A stretch of DNA of 64,000 nucleotides from UBA940 sp031547885 (GTDB lineage: Bacteria > Bacteroidota > Bacteroidia > Bacteroidales > Rikenellaceae). Positions 16,345 to 25,385 of this stretch are shown here, piece by piece (position 1 is the first letter of the stretch; the number at the start of each line of letters is the position of its first letter). The stretch lies in contig JAVBRO010000006.1 in the NCBI GenBank assembly GCA_031547885.1, positions 1-64,000 of the forward strand, written 5' to 3'. The position numbers and the translations under genes are program-made. Under the pieces are notes generated by a model. The model was not told the origin of the DNA and did not search any database. It saw only the letters and a program-made list of their open reading frames with translations.

Positions 16345-19300
16345 TCATATCGGCTCCTGGTACTGTGGCTCGGGTTCGGCCTTCGTTTCGTCAGGCTCCT
16401 CGAAAAGTTCCAGATAGGACGATATTGCCGCATACTGCTTGGTGCGGTCGTAGTACCTGGCTATCTGCGCAAGTCCTTTCAGGTCGCGGTACTTTTCATA
16501 CCACACGTCCTCTACAAGCCGCCCCTTGCGTCCCTTGAAGGTCAGGTAATACTCTCTGTAATCCTGCAGGGTGTTGGCGTAATCTTCCAGCAGTGCGTCT
16601 CCCTTTTCCATCGCCCCCGCATCGTAATACCCCTCGATGATGGGATAGATGCTCCAGAAGTCGAAATTGATCTGGCTGGTCGGATATTCGGTCATGGCCC
16701 GGTCGAGCACCTCCACGGCTTTTTCCTTGTCGCCCCGCTCCGAAAGGCGCTGGGCGAGGCGGGCGAAAGTGTTGTAAGCCTGCACGAAGCGCAGGTTTAT
16801 TACAGAAGTGTAGTCGACATAGACGTGCGGGTCGCCCGCGTTGCCGTACTTGTACTGGTTCATCACCAGGTCGTAGGAGCGGTCGACGTCCATGCGCCCG
16901 GCGTCGAGTATGTCGAACTCGGTTTTGATCGGCACGAAACGGTATGCCCATCCGTCGGCCTGCAGCCAGTCGCCGAGTCCTATGTCGCGCATGTTGCGCG
17001 TCATGGTGAAGTAGAGCGGGCGTTTCCAGTCGAAATTGGCCACAAGGTCCAAAAGCATCAGCTGCGTCTTGTCGAGGTAGTGGGCGGGAAGGGTGAAGTG
17101 TATGGTGTCGACCATCAGGTGGGCGTCTTCGGCGCGGACTATGCCCGATGCAAGGGCGGCGTCCTTATCGACAGGAAGCGCTATCTTGCGCGTGGGTATA
17201 TAGTCGGTCCTGTCGCCGTTGGCAAGCTGCCCCTGTGTCTTGGGATCGCGGCTTTTGATGAATTCCACCACCCATTTCGCCGGCATGGGCCTTCCGAGGC
17301 GGTCGTCGACGGGGATCATATCGTACTGCGTGTATACGCTGTGCGGAATGGTATAGGGTACGGGGGCCGATTCGTTGTAGGCATGGGTCATCTCCTCGAT
17401 ATACCAGTCGGCGCCCAGGTAGCTCATGTTCATTATGCGGACGTCGGGACGTATCTCCTCGACCTCCTGGTTGTACCACAACGGGAACGTGTCGTTGTCG
17501 CCGTAGTTCATTATGATCGAATTGGGCAGGCACGAGACCAGGAAATTGTATCCGACGTCGTGGCCTATGGAGCGGCCGCTGCGGTCGTGGTCGTTCCACC
17601 CTTCGGCGCACAGCAGCACGGGAACTATGGCGCAGACGACCGTCGCAATGACCGCCGAGGCAATGCTTTCGCGCTTTTTGAAGAGTTTCGCCCATTTCGC
17701 GATCACCTCCTGTATCCACATCACCCCGAATCCTATCCAGATCGCAAAGGCGTAGAACGAACCGGCGTAGACATAGTCTCTTTCGCGCGGCTCCGTGGGG
17801 GTGGTGTTGAAATAGACGACCAGCGCCACACCCATCATTATAAAGAGCCACATCACCACCGTGAAACCCTTTTTATCCTTGCTGAGCTGGTATATCAGCC
17901 CCAGCACCCCGAGCAGGAACGGCAGGAAGAAGAACGTGTTGCGGGCCTTGTTGTTCGCAACCTCGTCGGGCAGGTTCTTCTGCGGCCCGAGGTAGAGGGC
18001 GTCTATCGGCCCGATGCCCGACAGCCAGTTGCCGTTTATGAGATCGCCCGTACCCTGTATGTCGTTCTGCCGCCCCACGAAATTCCACATGAAGTAACGC
18101 CAATACATGAAATTCATCTGGTAGCCGAAGAAATACTGCATGTTCTCGCCGAAGGTGGGCACCCTGACCGACTCGCCCGACACCCGGACGGTGCGTCCCT
18201 TGACGTCGACCCAGCTTTCGTAGGCTTCCTTGTGGCGGTAGCTCCACATTCGCGGGAAGAAGAATTTCATTTCGGGAGGATATTCATACCCGGTCAGCGT
18301 AACCTTCTTCTGGTATTTACCGTTTTCGTTGAGAACATAGGTGGTGCTGTATTTCTCCTCTACCGGCATCGATGCATAGGCGGGGCCGTAAAGCAGCGGC
18401 TGGCTCTCGTACTGGTCGCGGCTCAACAGGCCCAGCAATCCGTAGGGATTGTTCGGGTTGTTGCTGTTCATGGGGGGATAAGCCGCGGCGCGGATCACCA
18501 CCGACGCATACGAGCTGTAGCCTATCAGTATGACCCCGGTACAGAGCAGGATGGTGTTCAATAAGACCTTTCCCCTTTTGTGGGTGAACCACACGCCAAG
18601 TGCGACCAGCGCCAGCAGAAGCAGCGCCCAGAACGCCAGCCCGCTGTTGACGGGAAGCCCCATGCCGTTGACGAACATACGGTCGAACCACGCCCCGATG
18701 GAGACGGTGAACGGTATTATTATGGAATTTATCGCCACGAGCATGCCGGCCGAGGCGAGCGTCGCCCAGAGCACACCTTTCCATATGATCGTCTCGGTCT
18801 TGCGGAAATAGTATATGAACACGAGGGCGGGGATGGTCAGCAGGTTCAGAATATGCACCCCTATCGACAGGCCCATCATGTAGGCGATCAGGATCAGCCA
18901 GCGGTTTGCGTGCGGCTCGTCGGCCACATCTTCCCACTTGAGCATCAGCCACACCACCAGCGCTGTGAACATCGACGACAGGGCGTAAACCTCGCTTTCG
19001 ACGGCCGAGAACCAGAACGTGTCGGTGAATGCGTACGCCAGCGACCCTATTATGCCGGCCCCCATGACGGTCCAGACCTGCGTTTTGGTCGGCTGCTCGA
19101 AACCTTTTTTGCCGTACATTTTCTGCGCCAGGCGGGTTATGGTCCAGAACATGAACAGGATACAGAACGCGCTGGCCGTACACGACATCAGGTTTGCCGC
19201 GAACCCGACGGCCGCTGTGTTGCCGAACGAGAGCAGCGTGAACAGGCGCATGATCATCATGAAAAGCGGTGCCCCCGGGGGGTGTCCCACTTCGAGTTTA

Positions 19301-19431
19301 TAGGAAGTCGCTGTGAACTCCATGCAGTCCCACCAGCTTGCGGTCGATTCCGTCGTCAGGATATATACGACGAGGGCCACGACGAACACCGCCCATCCCG
19401 TCCAGTTATTGTACTTCTTGTAGTAATTCAT
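16345..19431 (-). CDS. DUF2723 family membrane protein (GT117-like), TPR C-terminus
   Basis: A 1028-residue protein. The N-terminal half is the DUF2723 domain with ten or more hydrophobic helices; its first extramembrane loop contains TESTASWWDCMEFTATSYKL and the HPPGAP motif typical of this family, which is related to PMT/GT-C type glycosyltransferases that use lipid-linked sugars. A large soluble part follows after about residue 620, ending in TPR-like helices (RLAQRLSERGDKEKAVEVLD). The start MNYYKKYNNW at 19431 is preferred over an in-frame start eleven codons upstream. It has no gene partners nearby. An O-glycosylation or surface-polymer role is inference from family. Confidence 0.88.
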   Translation of the reverse strand: MNYYKKYNNWTGWAVFVVALVVYILTTESTASWWDCMEFTATSYKLEVGHPPGAPLFMMIMRLFTLLSFGNTAAVGFAANLMSCTASAFCILFMFWTITRLAQKMYGKKGFEQPTKTQVWTVMGAGIIGSLAYAFTDTFWFSAVESEVYALSSMFTALVVWLMLKWEDVADEPHANRWLILIAYMMGLSIGVHILNLLTIPALVFIYYFRKTETIIWKGVLWATLASAGMLVAINSIIIPFTVSIGAWFDRMFVNGMGLPVNSGLAFWALLLLALVALGVWFTHKRGKVLLNTILLCTGVILIGYSSYASVVIRAAAYPPMNSNNPNNPYGLLGLLSRDQYESQPLLYGPAYASMPVEEKYSTTYVLNENGKYQKKVTLTGYEYPPEMKFFFPRMWSYRHKEAYESWVDVKGRTVRVSGESVRVPTFGENMQYFFGYQMNFMYWRYFMWNFVGRQNDIQGTGDLINGNWLSGIGPIDALYLGPQKNLPDEVANNKARNTFFFLPFLLGVLGLIYQLSKDKKGFTVVMWLFIMMGVALVVYFNTTPTEPRERDYVYAGSFYAFAIWIGFGVMWIQEVIAKWAKLFKKRESIASAVIATVVCAIVPVLLCAEGWNDHDRSGRSIGHDVGYNFLVSCLPNSIIMNYGDNDTFPLWYNQEVEEIRPDVRIMNMSYLGADWYIEEMTHAYNESAPVPYTIPHSVYTQYDMIPVDDRLGRPMPAKWVVEFIKSRDPKTQGQLANGDRTDYIPTRKIALPVDKDAALASGIVRAEDAHLMVDTIHFTLPAHYLDKTQLMLLDLVANFDWKRPLYFTMTRNMRDIGLGDWLQADGWAYRFVPIKTEFDILDAGRMDVDRSYDLVMNQYKYGNAGDPHVYVDYTSVINLRFVQAYNTFARLAQRLSERGDKEKAVEVLDRAMTEYPTSQINFDFWSIYPIIEGYYDAGAMEKGDALLEDYANTLQDYREYYLTFKGRKGRLVEDVWYEKYRDLKGLAQIARYYDRTKQYAAISSYLELFEEPDETKAEPEPQYQEPI

Positions 19432-19464
19432 TGCACTTTCTATTTCTAAGCATCGCCCTCCCAC

Positions 19465-19500
19465 GTCATTCCGAACGCATTTGAGGAATCTACAAAATAT
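19465..19500 (+). repeat. Half-copy of the GTCATTCCGAGCGAG repeat
   Basis: GTCATTCCGAACGCATTTGA followed by GGAATCTACAA matches the left end of the dispersed palindromic repeat but no right end follows. The remainder of the 19432-19671 gap is AT-rich. Confidence 0.5.
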
Positions 19501-19617
19501 GAACTAACCTTTTAATGCAACTTGTTGCTATATCATGGCAAAAATAGGCATTTTAACCGGAATTTGCACACACATGAGTCTATTCGGCAAAAAATATATG
19601 AAAACCTGCAGATAAAA

Positions 19618-19649
19618 AAGATACCGGCGTGATCTTCCGCCGGTATCTT
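19618..19649 (-). terminator. Intrinsic terminator of the phosphodiester-glycosidase lipoprotein gene
   Basis: AAGATACCGGCG/CGCCGGTATCTT, 12-bp stem with an eight-base loop, followed on the minus strand by a T-rich stretch, about 22 bp after the stop. Confidence 0.85.
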
Positions 19650-19671
19650 ATATTTTACAACCTGATGACGG

Positions 19672-20808
19672 TTATTTTACATATATGGCACTGCCTACGC
19701 TTCTTTCGCCGGCGTGGTCGAATGTGCCGTTGTCGCACGGATAGTTCACGACCCCTTTGCCTTTGATCCACATTGTTGTAGATCCGCCTCCGTCGAGGTT
19801 CATCGCATCGTCGCACCCCAGGGCTTTCATTATCAGGCCGAGATCGGTGGTGGAAACACCCACGGCATTACTCGGGAATCTGCCGTCCACGGTGACCAGG
19901 AATATCTTCCCTGATTTCGAAGTCCCTATGGCGGTCCTGGGATGGGTGTCGGTGAAATGGCTGCCCGACTTCTGGGTTATGAGTTTGGAGTCCAGCAACA
20001 GCAGCGGCCCGCAGGCCATAATGTTGCTGTAGCTCAATGAAACGGCGCTCGGATTGCCGCTGGCCAGTTTTACGAAGGTTATGCCGTAGTTTTCCGACCA
20101 TATCATCGCCCCGTCGACCTGTGACGGCGAAGTGCGGCCGGTCGTATATACTTTGCCGGCAACCTTGAAATAGTCATGCGGGCCGTTCGAGTTGAAATAG
20201 GATGCGTTTACACCCGCCACTGCGTCCTTGCCCGAACACATCGTACTGGTCCTGGCAAGGGATCCCCATCTGAAGTCGAGGTCCACCACGGTATTTGCCG
20301 AAGGGGTTATCTCCAGGACATTTATGGAGCGCGGCTTCCCGTTATAGTCGAATATCACGGATTTCCACACGATATCCGATCTCAGGGTCTCGGTTTTCCA
20401 GGGAGCGTTGATGACCGGCAGCAGGGCATATCTGTCGGTGTCGTGCGTAAAGGTCTTCTTATTGGAACTGTAATCGTCCCTGACGACATACACCTGATAT
20501 GTTTTCACGGATTTGTCCAGCTCCGGGATCACAACCTCTATCCGGGTGTCGGTCACAGAGGTTACACTGGCCTTCTTATTTCCGAAATATATCTCTATCG
20601 AGGATGCGGAAGTGCCGTACCGGCTGCCTTTTATCTCTATCGTTTCCCCGGGGATGCCGGTATCGGGACTTAATAAAGTGATTACCGGGGAATCAGTCCC
20701 CTGTCCGGGTCCCTGTTCGGTCCCGTTATTTCCGGAACAGGAAAGAGCCACTCCCGACGGCAGAATGCAGGTCGACAGGAAGAGGAATAAAAACAGCAGT
20801 TTTTTCAT
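19672..20808 (-). CDS. Lipoprotein with TIG/IPT and phosphodiester glycosidase (NAGPA) domains
   Basis: A 378-residue lipoprotein (signal with lipobox near Cys24). Residues about 40-115 form an IPT/TIG immunoglobulin-like domain (ITLLSPDTGIPGETIEIKG). Residues about 150-375 match the phosphodiester glycosidase family related to the lysosomal uncovering enzyme NAGPA: GVNASYFNSNGPHDYFKV, THPRTAIGTSKSGKIFLVTV and the LDGGGSTTMW signature are all present. Such enzymes release sugars from a phosphodiester, for example on cell-surface or dietary polymers; the substrate is unknown. The gene is leftward and single, with a terminator behind it. The IPT domain probably serves as a spacer that holds the enzyme off the membrane. 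Confidence 0.88.
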   Translation of the reverse strand: MKKLLFLFLFLSTCILPSGVALSCSGNNGTEQGPGQGTDSPVITLLSPDTGIPGETIEIKGSRYGTSASSIEIYFGNKKASVTSVTDTRIEVVIPELDKSVKTYQVYVVRDDYSSNKKTFTHDTDRYALLPVINAPWKTETLRSDIVWKSVIFDYNGKPRSINVLEITPSANTVVDLDFRWGSLARTSTMCSGKDAVAGVNASYFNSNGPHDYFKVAGKVYTTGRTSPSQVDGAMIWSENYGITFVKLASGNPSAVSLSYSNIMACGPLLLLDSKLITQKSGSHFTDTHPRTAIGTSKSGKIFLVTVDGRFPSNAVGVSTTDLGLIMKALGCDDAMNLDGGGSTTMWIKGKGVVNYPCDNGTFDHAGERSVGSAIYVK

Positions 20809-20917
20809 TTTTACAGGTATTGCAGTTAGGGTTTTAATTTTGTGAAATTAATAATAATACACAGTTTAATCAAAAATTACCTAATTTTACGGGCGGAAAT
20901 GCTGAAATCTGTCCGTT

Positions 20918-22399
20918 ATGGAATCAAAGTTGACGATCTACAATACGCTCACACGTTCGAAAGAGGTTTTCGTCCCGCTCGATCCGCCGCTCGTCGGACT
21001 CTACGTCTGCGGCCCGACGGTCTACGGCGATCCGCACCTGGGACACGCCCGTCCGGCGGTCACTTTCGACCTGCTGTTCCGCTACCTCACTTCGCTGGGG
21101 TACAGGGTGCGCTACGTGCGCAACATCACCGACGTGGGCCATCTGGAGAACGACGCCGACGAGGGCGAGGACAAGATATCGAAAAAAGCGCGCCTCGAAC
21201 AACTCGAGCCGATGGAGATAGCGCATTATTACACCGTCCGCTACCACAGATACATGGACGCGCTGGGAATGCTCTCTCCATCGATAGAACCGCAGGCTTC
21301 GGGACATATCATCGAGCAGATCGGCATGGTGAAACAGATACTCGAAGCCGGTTACGCCTACGAATCCAACGGATCGGTATATTTCGACGTCGAGAAATAC
21401 AACCGCGACCACCGTTACGGCCGTCTTTCGGGACGCAACATCGACGATATGCTGGCTAACACGCGCGAACTGTGCGGCCAGGACGACAAACGCTATTCGT
21501 TCGACTTCGCTCTCTGGAAAAAGGCCGGGCCGGAACACATCATGAGATGGCCCTCGCCCTGGAGCGACGGTTTCCCCGGATGGCACATGGAGTGCTCGGC
21601 GATGAGCCGCAAGTACCTGGGCGACCGTTTCGACATCCACGGCGGCGGCATGGACCTGGTCTTCCCCCACCACGAAGCCGAGATCGCGCAGAGTACGGCG
21701 GCGTGCGGACACGAGGCCGCGCGCTACTGGATGCACAACAACATGCTGACTATCAACGGCCAGAAGATGGGCAAGTCGCTGGGCAATTTCATCACGCTCG
21801 AGGAACTTTTCACGGGCAGCCACCCTCTGCTCGAACAGCCCTATTCGCCGATGACCATTCGCTTTTTCATGCTTCAGGCGCACTATCGTTCGACGCTCGA
21901 TTTCAGCAACGAGGCGCTGCAGGCCGCCGAAAAAGGACTCGACCGCCTGATGAAAGCTGTCGAAACGCTGAACAAACTCGGCGCGTCGGCCGGGAAAAGC
22001 ACGGTGGACGTGGGCGACCTCGAAAGGCGCTACACCGAGGCTATGAACGACGATCTCAACTCTCCGATGGTGATTGCCGCTCTGTTCGACTGGACGCGCA
22101 CGATAAACCAGCTGCACGACGGATCGCAGAAAATATCCTCGGAAGACCTTGCCCGGCTGAAAATGCTGGTCAATATGATCGTTTTCGAGGTTCTGGGCCT
22201 GCGGGATGAAAAAGCCGCTGATACGGTAGGCGGGACCGACCACCTGACACCGGTCGTAGACCTGCTGCTGGAACTCCGCGCCGAGGCCAAAACCAATAAG
22301 GACTGGCCCCTGAGCGACCGCATCCGCAACCGCCTCGCCGACGCCGGAATAAAAGTGAAGGACCAGAAGGACGGCCCCAGCGAATGGACAATTGAATAA
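20918..22399 (+). CDS. cysS: Cysteinyl-tRNA synthetase
   Basis: CysRS charges tRNA-Cys in the cytoplasm. The 493-residue protein has the HIGH-type motif HLGH in CGPTVYGDPHLGHARP, the KMGKS variant of KMSKS near residue 285 (INGQKMGKSLGNF), and the zinc-site residues: Cys near 28, Cys in WHMECSAMS and His/Glu in HHEAEIAQS. Length is normal, and the C-terminal anticodon-binding helices are present. ATG 20918 is the only good start. A lipoprotein gene follows after 21 bp, so the two may be co-transcribed. Confidence 0.98.
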   Translation: MESKLTIYNTLTRSKEVFVPLDPPLVGLYVCGPTVYGDPHLGHARPAVTFDLLFRYLTSLGYRVRYVRNITDVGHLENDADEGEDKISKKARLEQLEPMEIAHYYTVRYHRYMDALGMLSPSIEPQASGHIIEQIGMVKQILEAGYAYESNGSVYFDVEKYNRDHRYGRLSGRNIDDMLANTRELCGQDDKRYSFDFALWKKAGPEHIMRWPSPWSDGFPGWHMECSAMSRKYLGDRFDIHGGGMDLVFPHHEAEIAQSTAACGHEAARYWMHNNMLTINGQKMGKSLGNFITLEELFTGSHPLLEQPYSPMTIRFFMLQAHYRSTLDFSNEALQAAEKGLDRLMKAVETLNKLGASAGKSTVDVGDLERRYTEAMNDDLNSPMVIAALFDWTRTINQLHDGSQKISSEDLARLKMLVNMIVFEVLGLRDEKAADTVGGTDHLTPVVDLLLELRAEAKTNKDWPLSDRIRNRLADAGIKVKDQKDGPSEWTIE

Positions 22400-22420
22400 C
22401 CCCTAATAATACCTAACCCC

Positions 22421-23200
22421 GTGAAAAAACAATTTATTTTAGGCACACTCCTGTCCATACTGGCCCTGGGACTGTGCGCATGCGAAAAAGAAGGAGACGA
22501 CAACTCCATTAAGATCACCGACGTACAGAACAACTCCGTCGGTATAGTTTTCCCCCGAAGCGATGCGTTCGATCTGACGATAACGGGAGGGGACGGACAG
22601 TATGAGGTCGTCAGCGACGACGAAGACGTGGTTACCGCCGAAATAACGGAGTCCGGCACCCTGTCCCTCACCGCCGTCACGACAGGTGAAACCACCGTGA
22701 CCGTGACTGACAAATCGGGCAACTCCTATTCGCTGACCGTGAATGTTCATTACGCTGAAGATACCATGATCGTCCAACAGGTTTACGCCTGGGCTGAAGG
22801 CGAAGATCTTTCCGTAGAGGACAAGAACGCGATAGAGGAAACCATGCTCGCTTCGATCCCGGTGGAACCCGGAGGAAAATACGAGTTCACATATACGCTC
22901 GAGAATTATGCCGGAGGAGATGTCGCTATCTACCCCAAATCCGGCGGCGACGCCATAACCGGCACGTTCCTTCGTCAGATAATGACAGACAAAGAATCAA
23001 AAACTTACATGAATTTCGAGATCACTATTGATGAAGAGGTGCGCAACTTACTTCTCTCGCAGGATGGAAAGTTTCCGGAAACGAGAATGTCCTTTACTCC
23101 GCGTACATATTATTTATTCGAAGACTTTACCGAAAGCCTGAAAACGGGATATCCAGAGCTTGAAAAAGCCTATTCGGTGCAGGCTGTAACCGCCCACTAA
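22421..23200 (+). CDS. Lipoprotein with Big2-like immunoglobulin domain
   Basis: A 259-residue lipoprotein beginning at GTG, with lipobox LCAC (Cys21) and the sequence CEKEGDD after it, an acidic motif of the type that marks surface-exported lipoproteins in this phylum. Residues about 40-110 look like a bacterial Ig-like (Big2) fold: EDVVTAEITESGTLSLTAVT then GETTVTVTDKSGN. The C-terminal part is unrecognised. It lies between cysS (21 bp) and prfB (15 bp) on the same strand, so it is likely transcribed with both, though no functional link is evident. Confidence 0.8.
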   Translation: MKKQFILGTLLSILALGLCACEKEGDDNSIKITDVQNNSVGIVFPRSDAFDLTITGGDGQYEVVSDDEDVVTAEITESGTLSLTAVTTGETTVTVTDKSGNSYSLTVNVHYAEDTMIVQQVYAWAEGEDLSVEDKNAIEETMLASIPVEPGGKYEFTYTLENYAGGDVAIYPKSGGDAITGTFLRQIMTDKESKTYMNFEITIDEEVRNLLLSQDGKFPETRMSFTPRTYYLFEDFTESLKTGYPELEKAYSVQAVTAH

Positions 23201-23215
23201 ACACCATATCGCCGC

Positions 23216-24313
23216 ATGGCAACAACCGTAGAACAGATAAAGGAACTTTCGCGGAGGTTGGAGGACCTCGCGCGACATCTTAATATAGAGGAGCGCAAAA
23301 GCCGTCTGGCCGCCGAGGAGCTGAAAAGCCAGGCGCCGGACTTCTGGGACGATCCCGCGGAGGCCGAAAAACAGCTCAAAGGCATATCCGCCATCAAAAG
23401 CTGGACCACGGCCTATGACTCTGCGGCGACGCTCGTCGACGACCTGCAGTTGATGCCAGACTTTATAAAAGAGGGCGCGGCGTCGGAAGAGGAACTCGAC
23501 GAAATGTACGCCCGGTCGCTCGCGGCAGTCGAGGAGCTCGAGATGCGCAACATGCTCCAGGGCAAAGAGGATAAGCTGGGTGCCATCCTGGACATCAACG
23601 CCGGCGCCGGCGGCACCGAAGCTCTCGACTGGGCGTCGATGCTGTTGAGGATGTACACCCGCTGGGGTGAGGATAACGGCTACAAAATGAAGACCCTCGA
23701 CTTCCAGGAGGGCGACGAAACCGGCGTAAAGTCGGTCACGCTCGAATTCGACGGCGACTTCGCCTACGGCTTCCTCAAGAGCGAGAACGGCGTCCACCGC
23801 CTGGTGCGCCCCTCCCCTTTCAACGCCCAGAACAAGCGCCAGACCTCGTTCGCGTCGGTGTTCGTTTCGCCCGCCGTCGACGACACCATCGAAATAAACA
23901 TCAATCCGGCCGACCTCGAGTGGGACACCATGCGCAGCAGCGGCGCAGGCGGGCAGAACGTTAATAAGGTCGAAACAGCCGTCCGCCTGAAGCACATACC
24001 GTCGGGGATCGTCATCGAGAACAGCGAGACCCGTTCGCAGCTCAACAACCGCGAGAACGCCATGCGCATCCTGCGGTCGAAGCTCTACCAGCGTGAACTC
24101 GAAAAGCAGATGGAGGCGCGCAACGCGCTCGAAAAACAGAAAAAGAAGATCGAGTGGGGTTCTCAGATCCGCAGCTACGTCCTGGACGACCGCCGCGTGA
24201 AGGACCACCGCACCAACCACCAGACCTCGCAGGTCGAGGCCGTGCTGGACGGAAAAATAGACGATTTCATCAAAGCCTACCTGATGGAGTTCGGGGCCGA
24301 AAGCGCAGAATGA
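23216..24313 (+). CDS. prfB: Peptide chain release factor 2, without programmed frameshift
   Basis: RF2 recognises UGA and UAA and triggers peptide release. The 365-residue protein has the SPF codon-recognition motif (VRPSPFNAQN) and the GGQ catalytic loop (SGAGGQNVNKVETAVRL). In most bacteria RF2 is made by a +1 frameshift at an internal CUU UGA C near codon 25. Here the corresponding spot reads CTT AAT (codons 24-25, within ARHLNIEER), with no stop and one continuous frame, so the autoregulatory switch is absent. Its own stop is TGA. Start ATG 23216 follows the preceding lipoprotein by 15 bp. Confidence 0.97.
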   Translation: MATTVEQIKELSRRLEDLARHLNIEERKSRLAAEELKSQAPDFWDDPAEAEKQLKGISAIKSWTTAYDSAATLVDDLQLMPDFIKEGAASEEELDEMYARSLAAVEELEMRNMLQGKEDKLGAILDINAGAGGTEALDWASMLLRMYTRWGEDNGYKMKTLDFQEGDETGVKSVTLEFDGDFAYGFLKSENGVHRLVRPSPFNAQNKRQTSFASVFVSPAVDDTIEININPADLEWDTMRSSGAGGQNVNKVETAVRLKHIPSGIVIENSETRSQLNNRENAMRILRSKLYQRELEKQMEARNALEKQKKKIEWGSQIRSYVLDDRRVKDHRTNHQTSQVEAVLDGKIDDFIKAYLMEFGAESAE

Positions 24314-24374
24314 TAGATGAAAAATGAAAGATGAAAGATTAAGGTGCGGAGCTTTTGCTCCGCATTTTTTATTT

Positions 24375-24584
24375 GTCATCCCGGGCGAGCCGAAACAAAA
24401 ACGGTTCGTCGAATTGTCCGCCAACTTTCGGCAACGAGGGATCTACATTACAACCAAACCCGATTGGGTCTTTCTACTATAAGGTAGTTCCCTCGTCGTG
24501 CGAGTGGCAACGGCCACGGCGATTTGTTTTGCGACAAACAAAAAACCGCTGCCGGCGTTCCGGCTCGCACTCGCTCGGGATGAC
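24375..24584. repeat. Nested palindromic intergenic repeat, copy 1 (210 bp)
   Basis: Begins GTCATCCCGGGCGAGCCG and ends CTCGCTCGGGATGAC, with internal CAACGAGGGATCTACA and GTAGTTCCCTCGTCG arms. The 427-bp gap from 24314 to 24740 holds this element and otherwise AT-rich sequence only. Part of its interior (GTGGCAACGGCCACGGCGAT) recurs at 45737 beyond any full copy. Confidence 0.85.
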
Positions 24585-24740
24585 ATTATTTTTTCGTGTC
24601 GCAGCGCTGTCTCGTCGCGATTCCGAAAAATATTTTCATCATGCGTAAAATGTGGCACGCACTATGATATTAACTTTCCCGGAAACGGGACAACCCCGGT
24701 TACCCGGAACGGGAAAACAATAAAAAAAACTTAAAATATT

Positions 24741-25304
24741 ATGAAAATCATATCTACTCTCACAGGCATCTTCGGCGCGAACGCGGCCGCAACAAACACT
24801 CGCAGCCATTCAATCGACCGCTCGGTCGTAAGGGATTTCCGGATGGAAGAATTCACAGGCGTATGGTACGAGATCGCACGCCTCGACAATGCGGCCGAAC
24901 GCGGACTTTCGCACGTCAGCGCGATTTTCACCGTCGATGCGGACGGCGAGGCATCGCTGCGCACCGAGAGTTTGCGCTGCGGCGCCGCTTCGTTCGAAGT
25001 GACACGCTCGCAGGTATCGGTTCCCGACCCTTCGCGCCGCGCCGCTATGAAGGTTTCAGGCATGCCTTTCACCGACCGCGAATTCAACGTACTCGAGGTA
25101 GATGAAGATTATAATTTCGCTCTGGTGGGCGGCCGTTCGGCAAACCGCCTGCGCATTCTGAGCCGCGCGCCGTATATCCCGGATGACGACCTGGGCTACC
25201 TGATCGCCCGCGCCCTCGAACGCGGCTACGACATCTCGAACCTCGTATTCCCCGAACACGCCGCAGTGGTTTCGCCCCGCGAACTCCTCGCCTGCGCAAT
25301 CTAA
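24741..25304 (+). CDS. Lipocalin-family protein (Blc-like)
   Basis: A 187-residue protein with the lipocalin signature GVWYEIARLDNAAERGL near residues 41-56, the first structurally conserved region of bacterial lipocalins, and later FALVGGRSANRLRILSRAP, which corresponds to the family's second block. No clear lipobox or signal peptide is seen; the opening MKIISTLTGIFGANAAATNT is only weakly hydrophobic, so cellular location is uncertain. Bacterial Blc proteins bind lipids such as lysophospholipids. It stands alone with a strong terminator; upstream a TAACTTTC sequence near 24668 could be a weak -7 box. Confidence 0.85.
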   Translation: MKIISTLTGIFGANAAATNTRSHSIDRSVVRDFRMEEFTGVWYEIARLDNAAERGLSHVSAIFTVDADGEASLRTESLRCGAASFEVTRSQVSVPDPSRRAAMKVSGMPFTDREFNVLEVDEDYNFALVGGRSANRLRILSRAPYIPDDDLGYLIARALERGYDISNLVFPEHAAVVSPRELLACAI

Positions 25305-25329
25305 AGAGATATAGCAACAACTATAAAAG

Positions 25330-25366
25330 AACGCACTCCACAAGGAAAGGAGTGCGTTTGCTTTTT
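25330..25366 (+). terminator. Intrinsic terminator of the lipocalin gene
   Basis: AACGCACTCC/GGAGTGCGTT stem followed by TGCTTTTT. It lies between convergent genes and may serve both. Confidence 0.85.
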
Positions 25367-25385
25367 CAGACGGCCTGGCAATTTC

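Noticed and set aside
16825..18564. A 579-codon open frame antisense to the DUF2723 gene
   Set aside because: It mirrors the codon structure of the real gene, has no recognisable protein texture (repeated His/Arg/Val) and no promoter.
23216..23300. Programmed +1 frameshift in prfB
   Set aside because: No UGA or CUUUGAC is present; codons 24-25 read CTT AAT and the frame is continuous.
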